Shown: positions 15,138 through 26,781, counted from the first letter of the stretch. The stretch is 64,000 nucleotides of DNA from JAIVJM01 sp963816985 (GCA_963816985.1 CAWFMF010000004.1:3596001-3660000); one strand, 5' to 3'. A program made the numbers and translations. Notes: generated from the letters alone by a model not told the origin.

Positions 15138-16616
15138 ATGAAACATGGTTGGGAGGCCGTCATCGGCCTTGAGATACACGCGCAACTGAGCACCGAGTCG
15201 AAAATCTTCTGCGGGTGCTCCACCCGTTTCGGCGACGAGCCGAACGCGAACACGTGCCCGGTCTGCTTAGGGCTGCCGGGCGCGCTCCCCGTCTTGAATC
15301 GCCGCGCCGTCGAACTCGGCGCGCGCGCCGCGCTCTCGCTCGGACTGCACATCAACGAGACCTCCATCTTCGCGCGCAAGAACTATTTTTATCCAGACCT
15401 CCCGAAGGGTTATCAAATCTCGCAGTACGACCGCCCCTTCTCCGAGCGCGGCGAGTTGGAAGTGATGACTTCTCTGCGCGACGAGTCGGGCCACGCGCGC
15501 GACTGGCAGCCCTTGAAGGTTCGCATCACGCGTTTACATCTCGAAGAGGACGCGGGGAAGAACGTCCACGAGGGTCTGCCCGAAACCGAACGCTACTCTT
15601 ACATTGACCTCAACCGCGCGGGCACGCCGCTGGCCGAGATAGTCACCGAGCCGGACTTCCGCACCTCATGGGAGGCTTACGATTACGTCAACCATGTGCG
15701 GCGCGCGTTGCAGTGGGTCGGGGCGAGCGACGCCGACATGGAGAAGGGAAACCTGCGCTGCGAGGCCAACGTCTCCGTCCGGCGCGCGGGCGAAGAGAAG
15801 TTCGGGACGAAGGTCGAGCTGAAGAACCTGAACTCGGTGCGCTTCATGCAGCGCGCCATCGAGTTCGAGATCGCGCGACAGATTCAACTCATCGAGTCGG
15901 GCGGTCGCGTCACGCAGGAGACGCGCCTCTGGGACGAGCGCGCCGCCGAGACGCGCGTCATGCGCTCGAAGGAGGAGGCGCACGACTACCGCTACTTCCC
16001 CGAACCGGACTTGCAGCCGCTCGTCGTCTCGGCTGAGTTCGTCGAGCGCGTGCGCCAAGAGATGCCGGAACTGCCGGAAGAGCGCCGCCGCCGCTTCATG
16101 GAGCAGTACGAACTCTCTTACAGCGACGCCTCTCTGCTGACGCGCGACCTCGCGCTCGCGGACTTCTACGAAGGCGCGGCAGCGGCGGCGGGAAATGCGC
16201 GCGGCGCGGCCAACTGGCTCAAGTCGGAGTTGCTGCGCGAGCTGGACGCGGCGGACACGACCGCCGACCGCTCGCCCGTCTCGCCCGCTGAGTTGGGGGC
16301 TCTGGTGCGCGCCGTTGACGAAGGCAAAATCAGCGGCAAGCAGGGCAAGGAAGTGCTGGTAGAAATGTTCTCGACGGGCAAGGGTGCGCAAGCCGTGATC
16401 GAAGAGCGCGGGCTCGCGCAGGTCAGCGACACGGGCGAGATTGAAAAGATTATCAGTGACGTGCTCGCCGCAAGCCCCGGCCAACTCGAACAATACCGCG
16501 CGGGCAAGGAGACGCTCTTCGGCTTCTTCGTCGGGCAGGTGATGAAGGCTTCGAAGGGCAAGGCGAACCCGAAGGTTGTCAACGAACTACTCAAGGAACA
16601 ACTTCGTCAATCGTGA
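15138..16616 (+). CDS. gatB: Aspartyl/glutamyl-tRNA amidotransferase subunit B
   Basis: The kinase/tRNA-binding subunit of GatCAB, which converts Glu-tRNA(Gln) or Asp-tRNA(Asn) to the amidated forms. 492 residues. It begins WEAVIGLEIHAQLSTESKIFCG, has zinc-site cysteines (CGCSTRFG ... CPVCLGLPG), the signature DLPKGYQISQYDRP, and DLNRAGTPLAEIVTEPD; the C-terminal YqeY-like tail (ISGKQGKEVLVEMFSTG, FFVGQVMKASKGKANP) is complete. gatA and gatC are not adjacent. The gene stands alone between two hairpin repeats. Confidence 0.97.
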   Translation: MKHGWEAVIGLEIHAQLSTESKIFCGCSTRFGDEPNANTCPVCLGLPGALPVLNRRAVELGARAALSLGLHINETSIFARKNYFYPDLPKGYQISQYDRPFSERGELEVMTSLRDESGHARDWQPLKVRITRLHLEEDAGKNVHEGLPETERYSYIDLNRAGTPLAEIVTEPDFRTSWEAYDYVNHVRRALQWVGASDADMEKGNLRCEANVSVRRAGEEKFGTKVELKNLNSVRFMQRAIEFEIARQIQLIESGGRVTQETRLWDERAAETRVMRSKEEAHDYRYFPEPDLQPLVVSAEFVERVRQEMPELPEERRRRFMEQYELSYSDASLLTRDLALADFYEGAAAAAGNARGAANWLKSELLRELDAADTTADRSPVSPAELGALVRAVDEGKISGKQGKEVLVEMFSTGKGAQAVIEERGLAQVSDTGEIEKIISDVLAASPGQLEQYRAGKETLFGFFVGQVMKASKGKANPKVVNELLKEQLRQS

Positions 16617-16618
16617 AG

Positions 16619-16716
16619 TCAGAACCGGGAGCGGTAGCGACCGGGTGAGCTTGAGATGCCATTCGTCTTGAGCAACCGGTGAGGCTACACCCGGTCGCTA
16701 CCGCTCCCGGTTCTGA
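16619..16716. repeat. GC-rich inverted repeat, family E (GCGGTAGCGA type) copy 1
   Basis: Perfect 28-bp arms at 16619-16646 and 16689-16716, separated by 42 nt. The GAGCGGTAGCGACCGGGT core is related to the repeats at 40126, 54562 and 59198. It begins 3 nt after the gatB stop. Confidence 0.85.
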
Positions 16717-16745
16717 CCCGTCGTCACGGTTTTATGAGGACACGA

Positions 16746-17465
16746 ATGGATTACAAAGGGAAGACCGCAATCGTCACGGGCGGGACGAAGGGCATCGGGT
16801 TCGCCATCGCGGAGGCGCTGGTGCGCGAGGGGCTGAACGTGTGCGTCGGCGCGCGCAAAGAGGAAGAGATTGAAAGGGCCGTGGCCGCGTTGAATGACTT
16901 AGATAAAGGCAACGCGACCGGGGCCGTGTGCGACGTGCGGGACTTCGAAGAGGTGCGGGCTTTGTTCGAGCACGCTTCGGCAGAATTCGGCGGCGTGGAC
17001 GTGCTCGTCAACAACGCGGGCGTCGGCATCTACAAGCCGGTCGAGGAGCTTGCGCCGGAGGAGTTTCGCGCCGTTTTGGAGACGAACCTCTTCGGCGTCT
17101 TCTACTGCTGCCACGTTGCCATCCCGGAAATGAAACGGCGGGGCGGCGGCTACATCATCAACATCTCTTCGCTCGCGGGGGCGAACCCGCACCCGCGGAT
17201 GGCGGCCTACAACGCCTCGAAGTTCGGCCTCAACGGCTTCAGCGAGGCGCTCATGCAGGAGGTGCGGCACGACCACATCAAGGTCAGCTACGTCATGCCC
17301 GGCTCGGTCAACACGGAGTTCGGCGGCGACACCGTGAGCGACGAGAAGGCTTGGCAGTTGCAGCCCGCGGACATCGCCCGCGTCGTCGTAGACCTCCTCC
17401 GGCACGACGAGCGAAGCCTGCCGAGCCGCGTCGAAATCAGGCCGAGCAGGCCGCCGAAGAAGTAG
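16746..17465 (+). CDS. Short-chain dehydrogenase/reductase
   Basis: A classical SDR of 239 residues. The NAD(P) motif is TGGTKGIGFAIAEAL (near 12-26), then NNAGVGIYKPVEEL, the catalytic serine in NISSLAGANPHP, and YNASK for Tyr and Lys; the C-terminal part keeps VMPGSVNTEFGG. Arg in VGARKEEEIE suggests possible NADPH preference. The substrate is not determinable. The start is ATG 16746, which has GAGGA at 16736-16740; ATG 16734 is possible. Confidence 0.9.
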   Translation: MDYKGKTAIVTGGTKGIGFAIAEALVREGLNVCVGARKEEEIERAVAALNDLDKGNATGAVCDVRDFEEVRALFEHASAEFGGVDVLVNNAGVGIYKPVEELAPEEFRAVLETNLFGVFYCCHVAIPEMKRRGGGYIINISSLAGANPHPRMAAYNASKFGLNGFSEALMQEVRHDHIKVSYVMPGSVNTEFGGDTVSDEKAWQLQPADIARVVVDLLRHDERSLPSRVEIRPSRPPKK

Positions 17466-17469
17466 GGGA

Positions 17470-17587
17470 ACAGTTTTGAGTTTTGAGTTTTCAGTTTTCA
17501 GTTCTGAAAGCTGAAGGCTTCCGGGGCTCAAAGCTAACCGCTTAAAAACTGACAACTGAAAACTCAAAACTCAAAACTGAAAACTGT
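17470..17587. repeat. AT-rich inverted repeat, family D copy 2
   Basis: Left arm about 17470-17502 (GTTTTGAGTTTTCAG words) and right arm 17547-17587 (GAAAACTCAAAACTC words). Same vocabulary as 15010-15131 but different word order. It fills the gap between the SDR and DUF4337 genes. Confidence 0.8.
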
Positions 17588-17602
17588 TAAAGAGGGAGAA
17601 GG

Positions 17603-18232
17603 ATGGAACCGTCAGAGAAGATTGTCGAGGTGCGTGAGGGTAAGGGGGAAGCGAAGGGCGATAAGTTCGACGACCGCGTGGCGTTGACCATCGCCGTGAT
17701 GGCGCTGCTGTTGGCGATTACGAGTCTCGGAGGCGGGAACGCCGCCGAAGACATCATGAATCACAACATCCACGCCAGCGACACGTGGGCCTTCTATCAG
17801 GCGAAGAGCATCCGCCAGACCTCGAACAAGTTGGCGGCGGACGCGCTCGAAACGGAGCTGCAAATCAACGGCGGCTCGCTCACGCCGGAGGCGCGCACAG
17901 GCATCGAGCGGCGGCTGGACGAGTACCGCAAGACGGTCGAGCGTTACGAGGACGAGCCGGACAAGGCCGACCCGAACAATCCCATCAAAGGCGAGGGCCG
18001 CAAGCAACTCTCGGCGCGGGCGCGAGACTTCGAGGCGCAGCGCGACCGCGCGCAGAAGCAGGACCCGAACTTCGACTTCGCCGAGGCGCTCTTCCAGATC
18101 GCCATCGTGCTTGCGTCGGTCGCCATCCTCGCCAACTCGCGCATGATCTTCAAAGTCTCGCTCGTCGCCGGTGTGCTCGCGACGTTCCTGATGCTCAACG
18201 GCTACTTCCTCTTCCTCGACCTGCCCCTCTGA
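17603..18232 (+). CDS. DUF4337 domain membrane protein
   Basis: 209 residues with the layout of DUF4337: a first transmembrane helix (VALTIAVMALLLAITSLGG, about 28-46), the segment IMNHNIHASDTWAFYQAKSIRQT, a charged helical middle probably coiled-coil (RRLDEYRKTVERYEDEP), then two C-terminal helices (ALFQIAIVLASVAILANSRM and LVAGVLATFLMLNGYFLFL). Function unknown. The start is preceded by GAGGGAGAAGG. Confidence 0.88.
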   Translation: MEPSEKIVEVREGKGEAKGDKFDDRVALTIAVMALLLAITSLGGGNAAEDIMNHNIHASDTWAFYQAKSIRQTSNKLAADALETELQINGGSLTPEARTGIERRLDEYRKTVERYEDEPDKADPNNPIKGEGRKQLSARARDFEAQRDRAQKQDPNFDFAEALFQIAIVLASVAILANSRMIFKVSLVAGVLATFLMLNGYFLFLDLPL

Positions 18233-18283
18233 AATGACTTTGTCCTTCGGTTAATCTGCGAAAGGCGTGAGGGGTTCTCTCGG

Positions 18284-18736
18284 ATGCGAGCCGTGTTGCA
18301 GCGCGTGACGCGCGCGGGCGTGAGGGTCAAAGGCGAAACGGTCGGCGAGATCGGCGGCGGCCTCGTCGCGCTCGTCGGCGTCGCGCGCGACGACACGCCG
18401 GAGGACGCGCGCTACCTCGTCGAAAAGACCCTCTCCCTGCGCATCTTCGACGACGCCGAGGGGCGCATGAATCTTTCGGTCTTGGACGCGGGCGGCGGGC
18501 TACTCGTCGTCTCGCAGTTCACACTCTACGGCGACACGCGCAAGGGGCGGCGGCCCTCCTGGTTCGACGCCGCGCCGCCGGAACTGGCCGAGTTGCTCTA
18601 CGAGCTTTTCGTCGCGGAGGCGCGAAGAGGCGGCGTCTCAAACGTGGCGACCGGCAGCTTTCGGAGCATGATGGAGGTCGAACTCGTCAACGACGGCCCC
18701 GTCACCATCCTGCTCGACAGCCGCAAACTTTTCTAA
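18284..18736 (+). CDS. dtd: D-aminoacyl-tRNA deacylase
   Basis: Hydrolyses D-amino acids (and glycine from tRNA-Ala) wrongly loaded on tRNA. 150 residues, full length. Motif 1 is SQFTLYGDTRKGRRPSW, motif 2 is LVNDGPVTILLD with the Gly-cis-Pro of the active site. The start MRAVLQRVTRAGVRVKGE is typical. The usual FGAxM segment before motif 2 reads FRSMM here, a mild departure. Confidence 0.95.
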   Translation: MRAVLQRVTRAGVRVKGETVGEIGGGLVALVGVARDDTPEDARYLVEKTLSLRIFDDAEGRMNLSVLDAGGGLLVVSQFTLYGDTRKGRRPSWFDAAPPELAELLYELFVAEARRGGVSNVATGSFRSMMEVELVNDGPVTILLDSRKLF

Positions 18737-18785
18737 GGCGCGTGGATGCGTGGAGACGGTTTAAAGACTCAACGCGGATGATGAT

Positions 18786-18885
18786 TGTAGGGGCAGGGCT
18801 CGTCCCTGCCCGTGTTTCGTCTGAATTCAACGCGCGCGTTGAATCAATTCAAAAGTAGCGGGCAGGGACGAGCCCTGCCCCTACA
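18786..18885. repeat. Palindromic repeat, family A copy 3
   Basis: Arms 18786-18812 and 18859-18885 repeat the family A unit, but the central CTTGT/ACAAG is CTCGT/ACGAG on both arms: a matched change that keeps the palindrome. Left flank shared with copy 1 (AACGCGGATGATGATTGTAG). Confidence 0.85.
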
Positions 18886-18946
18886 GTCTTGCGAAGCGTT
18901 CTTATATATTTGGGGAAACAGAATAAATTAAAGACGGAGGGAAGCT

Positions 18947-19636
18947 GTGAAGAGACGAGTCGGAGGGAAAAGCTTTTCGGGTGCGAAGACGCGCGTGCGC
19001 CTGCTGGTGGCGTGCGTCTCACTGTCGCTTCTGGCCTTGTCGTGCGGCGGCGCGGAGACGGGCGTGAAGGAGTTCGACGCCGAAGACGGCAACGCGAACG
19101 TCAGGAAGGGTTTGAAGCCGGAGGCGGACGCGGAGGCGGCTGTCTTGGAGACGACCTACGGTCGGGTTGTCATCGAGCTTTATCCGAACCTCGCGCCGAA
19201 GATGGTCGAGCGTTTCAAGACGCTGGCGAAGGAGGGCTTCTACAACGGCACGGCCTTCCACCGCGTCAACCCGCAGGCGGGCGTCGTGCAGGGCGGCGAC
19301 CCGAACTCGAAGGACGACAACCCCGCAAACGACGGCCTAGGCGGCTCGGAATTGCCCGACCTCCCCGCCGAGTTCACAGACATCCCCTTCGAGCGCGGCA
19401 TCGTCGGCGCGGCGCGCTCCACCTCGCCCGACTCCGCCAACGCGCAGTTCTACATCACGCTCCGCCGCGTCGCGCAGTGGGACGGCAATTACACCGTCTT
19501 CGGCAGAGTCATCGAAGGCATGGGCAACGCCGATGTCATCGCCGGAGCCCCGACACGCCCCGGCTCCGAAAACCCCTTCGACAAAATCGTCATCCAGAGC
19601 ATCACGTTCCAGCCCCGCGCGAACTTCGCTCGCTAA
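18947..19636 (+). CDS. Cyclophilin-type peptidyl-prolyl isomerase lipoprotein
   Basis: 229 residues. A lipoprotein signal ends at the lipobox LALSCGG (Cys near 34), so the protein is membrane-anchored outside the cytoplasm. The cyclophilin domain (about 64-225) starts VLETTYGRVVIELYP and has FHRVNPQAGVVQGGDP, the substrate-site region ARSTSPDSANAQFYITL, and DGNYTVFGRVIEGM. It probably helps fold exported proteins. GTG start with GGAGGGAAG upstream. Confidence 0.92.
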   Translation: MKRRVGGKSFSGAKTRVRLLVACVSLSLLALSCGGAETGVKEFDAEDGNANVRKGLKPEADAEAAVLETTYGRVVIELYPNLAPKMVERFKTLAKEGFYNGTAFHRVNPQAGVVQGGDPNSKDDNPANDGLGGSELPDLPAEFTDIPFERGIVGAARSTSPDSANAQFYITLRRVAQWDGNYTVFGRVIEGMGNADVIAGAPTRPGSENPFDKIVIQSITFQPRANFAR

Positions 19637-19646
19637 GGCACTCGCT

Positions 19647-19730
19647 AAGGCAAAAGTAAAAAGGCAAAAGGCAAAAGTAAGGAGGGTTGAACCTCTTCAC
19701 TTTTGCCTTTTGCCTTTTTACTTTTGCCCT
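19647..19730. repeat. Inverted repeat, family C copy 2
   Basis: Arms 19647-19678 and 19699-19730 are near-perfect inverted copies of GGCAAAAGTAAAAAGG words, as at 12497-12618. The right arm includes the stop codon of the minus-strand gene at 19729. It sits between convergent genes and could end both transcripts. Confidence 0.82.
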
Positions 19731-20127
19731 AAATGCTGTCGTCTTCAGTCTTCGAGCGCGGGTCCATCTCGAAGCGCTGGCGGTCGCGGCGGTCTATCTT
19801 GTCAACGAAGTCCAGCTCCTCGTTGTCCTCGAAGTTGATGCCGACGGCGTGGGCGTTCTCTTCCACGTCTGACTGGTCGGGCGTGGGGTTGTCGCCGGAG
19901 GCCGACTCCTCGCCGCTGTCGTTCACGCCCTCCCAGGTGGCGTCCGGGTCGCCGCCCGAATCCTGCGGCGAGGCGGCGGTGTTGTTGCGCAGCCGCTGCA
20001 CGAGGAGGTCTGGGTCTTTGGGCGCGCGCGCTATCTCCTCCTCCATGAACTCCTCGATTTCCGGGTCGGGCACGAAATTCGGGTCGTTGCTCAGGTACGC
20101 GAAATCTTCCGGTCGCTTCTTCGGCAT
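19729..20127 (-). CDS. Acidic hypothetical protein, DUF6335-like
   Basis: 132 residues, strongly acidic, no signal or membrane segment. The central part GGDPDATWEGVNDSGEES, then PTPDQSDVEENAHAVGI and DRRDRQRFEMDP, resembles the cyanobacterial DUF6335 family from memory; this needs an HMM check. No function known. Its last codons and stop lie in the family C repeat. Confidence 0.7.
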   Translation of the reverse strand: MPKKRPEDFAYLSNDPNFVPDPEIEEFMEEEIARAPKDPDLLVQRLRNNTAASPQDSGGDPDATWEGVNDSGEESASGDNPTPDQSDVEENAHAVGINFEDNEELDFVDKIDRRDRQRFEMDPRSKTEDDSI

Positions 20128-20357
20128 CCCTTAAACCTCCGCTTGCTCTCCGCACGAATCTCAAAACTGAAAACTCGCGTCTTCAGACTCCTGCACAAAC
20201 TTCACTTGTCGGCTGCTTTTCTAAAGTGCGCTCAATATAACAAACACCCCCCGACTTCACCAAACCCACGCCCCGACGCGCATTGACTTCCCCCACGCCC
20301 GCGCCATATCGTTCCCCGCGTTCGCATCACACTCTGACTTCACCGGAGCGACACGAA

Positions 20358-21329
20358 ATGGCAGACCGAAAGTTGCTTAAGATTTTAGGCCAAGGGGCAG
20401 AGGCATGGAACAAGTGGCGAGATAAAGTTGATGATCCAGTACCTGACCTGAGAGGAGCGACCATCCCGCCCGTAAATCTCAGTGGAGCAAATCTCTCTGG
20501 CGCGAATCTTAGCTTGGCGGTCTTGGCCGGCAGCAATCTCTCCGGCGCGAATCTTCGAGTTGCAGACCTCAGCTACGCAAGACTCATCAGAACAAATCTG
20601 TCCAACGCAGACATGAGCCACGCGGGCCTCATCGGTTCCAGTCTCCACATAGTAAATCTAAGCGGCGCGGACTTCCGGCAAGCAACTTTCGGCGTGACAA
20701 CGTTAAGTGCTCTTGACCTGCGCGAAGTTAAGAATCTCGAATCCGTCCAACACACCGTACCTTCAAGCATCGACATTGATACCATCTACAGGTCGAATGG
20801 TGACATCAATGAAAAGTTTCTACGCGGTTGCGGCGTGCCTGAGGACTTCATCACATACATGAAGTCGCTCACGGGGAAGGCGATTGAGTTTTATTCGTGC
20901 TTCATCAGTTATTCGAGTAAGGATGATGAGTTCGCCAAGCGCCTGTACGCCGACTTGCAAAATGAAGGCGTGAGGTGTTGGTTCGCGCCGGAGGATTTGA
21001 AGATTGGGGATAAGTTTCGGATGCGGATTGATGAGTCAATCAAGTTATATGACAAGTTGCTGCTGGTTCTGTCGGAAAATTCAGTGTCAAGTCAGTGGGT
21101 CGAGGATGAAGTTGAGGCGGCGTTGGAGAAGGAGCAGGTGGAGGATAAGACGGTGCTGTTTCCGGTGCGGTTGGACGGCGCGGTAATGGAGGTGAAGGGC
21201 GGTTGGCCTGCGGCGGTGCGGCGTAATCGGCACATGGGGGATTTTTCGGATTGGAAGAATCACGATTCGTATAAGAAGGGTTTCGAGAGGCTGATGCGAG
21301 ACCTGAGAGATGAGGCGCGGAGGCAATAA
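20358..21329 (+). CDS. Pentapeptide-repeat TIR-domain protein
   Basis: 323 residues. Residues about 30-122 are pentapeptide repeats (LSGANLSGANLSLAVLAGSN and on), a right-handed beta helix. A linker leads to a C-terminal TIR domain (about 178-320): FYSCFISYSSKDDEFAKRLY, CWFAPEDLKIGD, and SSQWVEDEVEAAL, where Glu251 of WxxxE aligns with the catalytic glutamate of NAD-cleaving bacterial TIR domains. Such proteins are often phage-defence or signalling factors; this role is inferred. Base composition is visibly less GC-rich and codon use looser than in neighbours (many AAT, TTT, TTG), pointing to transfer. A TATAAC at 20236-20241 may be its -10 element. No defence partner gene is adjacent. Confidence 0.88.
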   Translation: MADRKLLKILGQGAEAWNKWRDKVDDPVPDLRGATIPPVNLSGANLSGANLSLAVLAGSNLSGANLRVADLSYARLIRTNLSNADMSHAGLIGSSLHIVNLSGADFRQATFGVTTLSALDLREVKNLESVQHTVPSSIDIDTIYRSNGDINEKFLRGCGVPEDFITYMKSLTGKAIEFYSCFISYSSKDDEFAKRLYADLQNEGVRCWFAPEDLKIGDKFRMRIDESIKLYDKLLLVLSENSVSSQWVEDEVEAALEKEQVEDKTVLFPVRLDGAVMEVKGGWPAAVRRNRHMGDFSDWKNHDSYKKGFERLMRDLRDEARRQ

Positions 21330-21349
21330 GGCATTCGAGAAGCGAGCAA

Positions 21350-21570
21350 AAGCCCCTGTAAGGGGCGGAATAATTTAGCCCACGGCGCGAGCCGTGGGAA
21401 CCGACGCAAAAGAAACATTGAGAGCCCCGTCAGGGGCGAAAGAAATCCGAGATGGCGCGACGCTCAATCCCGATTTTCTTTCGCCCCTGACGGGGCTCTC
21501 AGATTTTCTTCTCCGCTTTAGTCCCACAGCTCGCGCCGTGGGCTAAGTTATTCCGCCCCCTTCGGGGGCT
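21350..21570. repeat. Composite nested hairpin, family F (AGCCCACGGCGCGAGCCGTG type) copy 1
   Basis: Outer arms (about 21350-21398 and 21521-21570) contain AGCCCCTGTAAGGGGC and TTTAGCCCACGGCGCGAGC; inner arms (21420-21445 and 21475-21500) contain GAGCCCCGTCAGGGGCGAAA. Each word is also self-complementary. Very similar units occur at 28403-28605 and, shortened, at 47908-47986. Confidence 0.85.
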
Positions 21571-21606
21571 GGTGGATTACGTGTCGAACAGGTTCCGGGA
21601 GGGTGT

Positions 21607-21981
21607 GTTCAAGCTCGGCGTAGGAGCGTTCCGGTTCGGCGTAGTAATGTTCCAAGTCCATATCGGTGCGTTCCAAGTCCGCGTAGGCGTGTTCCGATGT
21701 CATACTGACATGTTCCGATTCCATTTCGGTGCAGTCTGATGCCGCGTAGGCGCATTCCAACACCGCGTAAGACCAGAAAGTTGCGCGTAGGAGCATTCCA
21801 ACGTCGCGTAGGACAAGAAAGTTACTCGTAGGAGCGTTCCAACGTCGCGTAGGCGTGTTCCGGTGACAAGTAATGTCATTCCGGTGAGGCGTAGGACGAG
21901 AAAGTTGCTCGTAGGAGTGTTCCGGTGTGACGTAGGAGTATTCCGGTGAGGCGTAGGAGTGTTCCAATCGCATATCGGTGC
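21607..21981. repeat. Minisatellite of 21-bp units with 41-bp variants
   Basis: Exactly 15 tandem units: twelve of 21 bp and three of 41 bp (12x21 + 3x41 = 375). A typical unit is GTTCCGGTGAGGCGTAGGAG plus one base; long units insert GACNAGAAAGTTNCTCGTAG. On the minus strand a 21-bp unit reads as a heptapeptide (LEHSYAS type), but the 41-bp units break frame, so no protein is conserved across it. Confidence 0.85.
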
Positions 21982-22134
21982 GGTTCGGCGTGGCGGAGGG
22001 CCGTGCGGGCGGGAGATTGTGTGTGGAAGGCGGGTTGCCGGGTGCGAAATTCGCGCGGGCGTGTGGGAAAGTTCCGGCGAAGTGCGGAGGGTTGAGGGCG
22101 CGGCGTAATTGGTGAGGGTTGAAAGTGGGCTTGC

Positions 22135-22163
22135 TTGACGATTGTGGGTGGCGGACTTAAACT
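22135..22163 (+). promoter_or_regulatory. Candidate sigma-70 promoter of acnA
   Basis: TTGACG (22135-22140), 17 nt, TAAACT (22158-22163), about 160 nt before the acnA start. The stretch 21982-22134 holds nothing I recognise. Confidence 0.5.
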
Positions 22164-22326
22164 TGAAGGTACATTTAATGCAGTCAATGACGGACAATTT
22201 GGGATGCGCGTGGGGAGGCGGCTTGAAGCCTTCGGCGGTCGGTCGTGCGCCTTGAGGGGGAAGTGAAATTCCTTCGCCGGGTGTGCCTTCATCATCAAAT
22301 TCGGAGCCTCGAATCAGAAAATCCAT

Positions 22327-25236
<2,910 letters not shown>

Positions 25237-25347
25237 AGACCAGAGGGCAGAGGACAGTCGAAAGGGGGAAGGGGATAGGCGCGAGGGAAAAAGGAAGACG
25301 GATTCCTTTCCCTTTGACACTCTCCCCTTTCCCCTTTTCATTTCAGG

Positions 25348-26502
25348 ATGAAGGCCATCATCAGCACGGCGGCGGGGGTCGGGCTCCTGCTCGTCATCAT
25401 CTACGATGTCTACGCGACCGTGCTGCATTCGAGTGCGCGCTACGGCCCCATCGGCGAGCGTCTGGACAGGGGCGTGTGGCGCGTGGCCCGCACCGTCGCC
25501 TTCATGCTGCCGAGGATGAAGAGGCACAAGTTCCTCAACCTCGTCGGCCCGCTCATGCTGCCGTTCCTGCTCCTGACCTACATCGTCCTCCTCGTCTTCG
25601 CCTTCGCGCTCATCTACTACCCGCACCTCGCGGACAGTTTCACCGCCACGCAAGAGGCCGCAGGCACGGGCTTCGACGATGCGCTCTATTTCAGCGGCCT
25701 CAGCCTGACGACCGTCGGCTACGGCGACGTTGTGCCGCGCACCGGGGCGATGCGCTTCGTCGCGGTCTTCGAATCGGCGGTCGGCATCATCTCCATCACG
25801 CTCGCCATCACGTACCTTTTGACCATCTACGGCGCGCTCGAACACAAGCGCATCGCGGCGCTCTCGCTCTACCATCAGGCGGGCGAGGGCGCGGACGCCG
25901 CCGGGTTCATCGCGCACCACTACGTCGAGGGGCAGTTCTACGGCCTGCGCGGCGCGCTCTCGACCGCGACGCGCGACCTTCAGGCGCTCCTCGAATCGCA
26001 CGTCGAGCACCCCGTCATCCACTACTTCCACCCGTCCGAGGTCTACAAGAGTCTCCCGCGGATGCTCTTCCTCCTCCTCGAATCCTGCTCGCTCATCCGC
26101 ACCTCGCTCGACCCGGAAGAGAACTCCGACCTGCGCAACTACCCGGAGGTGCGAACGCTCGCAGCGAGCGCGCGCCACGTCCTCAACGAGCTTCTCTTTT
26201 CGCTCGACATCGAGCGCCGCGAGCGCCCGCGACAGGAGACCCCGGCGGAGCGGGCGGAGGACGACGAGCGTTGGCACAAGCGTTACCGGCAAAGCATCGA
26301 GCGCCTCGACGGGGCGGGCATCGTCACCCGCCGAAACCTCGACGCGGGCTGGAAGGAGTACCGCGTGCAGCGGCAGGAGTGGGAGTCGAAACTCCAACGC
26401 CTCTCGCTCCACCTCGGCTACGACTGGGAGGAAATCACCGGCGACCGAGACCTCGACAACGCCGCCGACGAGGGAAAGGAAAAGCCGCAGGCCGGAGGAT
26501 AG
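25348..26502 (+). CDS. Two-helix potassium channel-like protein
   Basis: 384 residues. An N-terminal helix (TAAGVGLLLVIIYDVYATVL), a second hydrophobic region (MLPFLLLTYIVLLVFAFALIYY), then a pore loop ending in the K+ selectivity filter TTVGYGD and an inner helix (VGIISITLAITYLLTIYGAL). The cytoplasmic C-terminal part (about 175-384) is helical, without RCK/NAD-binding motifs that I can see. Known relatives are ion-channel 2-TM proteins; gating ligand unknown. The 110-bp gap before it holds a purine-rich imperfect inverted repeat (about 25259-25274 with 25321-25339). Confidence 0.88.
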   Translation: MKAIISTAAGVGLLLVIIYDVYATVLHSSARYGPIGERLDRGVWRVARTVAFMLPRMKRHKFLNLVGPLMLPFLLLTYIVLLVFAFALIYYPHLADSFTATQEAAGTGFDDALYFSGLSLTTVGYGDVVPRTGAMRFVAVFESAVGIISITLAITYLLTIYGALEHKRIAALSLYHQAGEGADAAGFIAHHYVEGQFYGLRGALSTATRDLQALLESHVEHPVIHYFHPSEVYKSLPRMLFLLLESCSLIRTSLDPEENSDLRNYPEVRTLAASARHVLNELLFSLDIERRERPRQETPAERAEDDERWHKRYRQSIERLDGAGIVTRRNLDAGWKEYRVQRQEWESKLQRLSLHLGYDWEEITGDRDLDNAADEGKEKPQAGG

Positions 26503-26511
26503 TCGTCCGTT

Positions 26512-26720
26512 TTCCCCGAAGGGGAAACAGATAATAGCCGGGGGCAAGTGCGGAGCACGACGCCCCCGGAATAAGCGAGAAAAGCATCCCGACCCTGAAG
26601 GGGTCGCAACTCAACGCACGTCTGCGACCCCTTCAGGGTCGGAAATCTTTAACTTGAGCATACCGGGGGCGTCGTGCTCCGCACTTGCCCCCGGCTATAA
26701 CCTTCATCCCCTTCGGGGAT
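26512..26720. repeat. Composite nested hairpin, family G (CCGACCCTGAAGGGGTCG type) copy 1
   Basis: Three nested pairs: outermost TCCCCGAAGGGGA / ATCCCCTTCGGGGAT, then 35-bp arms at 26535-26569 and 26663-26697 (TAGCCGGGGGCAAGTGCGG...), then 20-bp arms at 26589-26608 and 26623-26642. A related unit is at 56706-56931. Confidence 0.85.
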
Positions 26721-26781
26721 TCTTCGTGAGCGTCGCCCACACGGACGGGCTTGCGGCTTTTGGACTCGGCTACCGGGCGGG

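Noticed and set aside
21548..21973. Minus-strand reading frame with heptad repeats (LEHSYAS-like)
   Set aside because: It is the translation of the minisatellite; the 41-bp units change frame, and no ribosome binding site or domain is seen.
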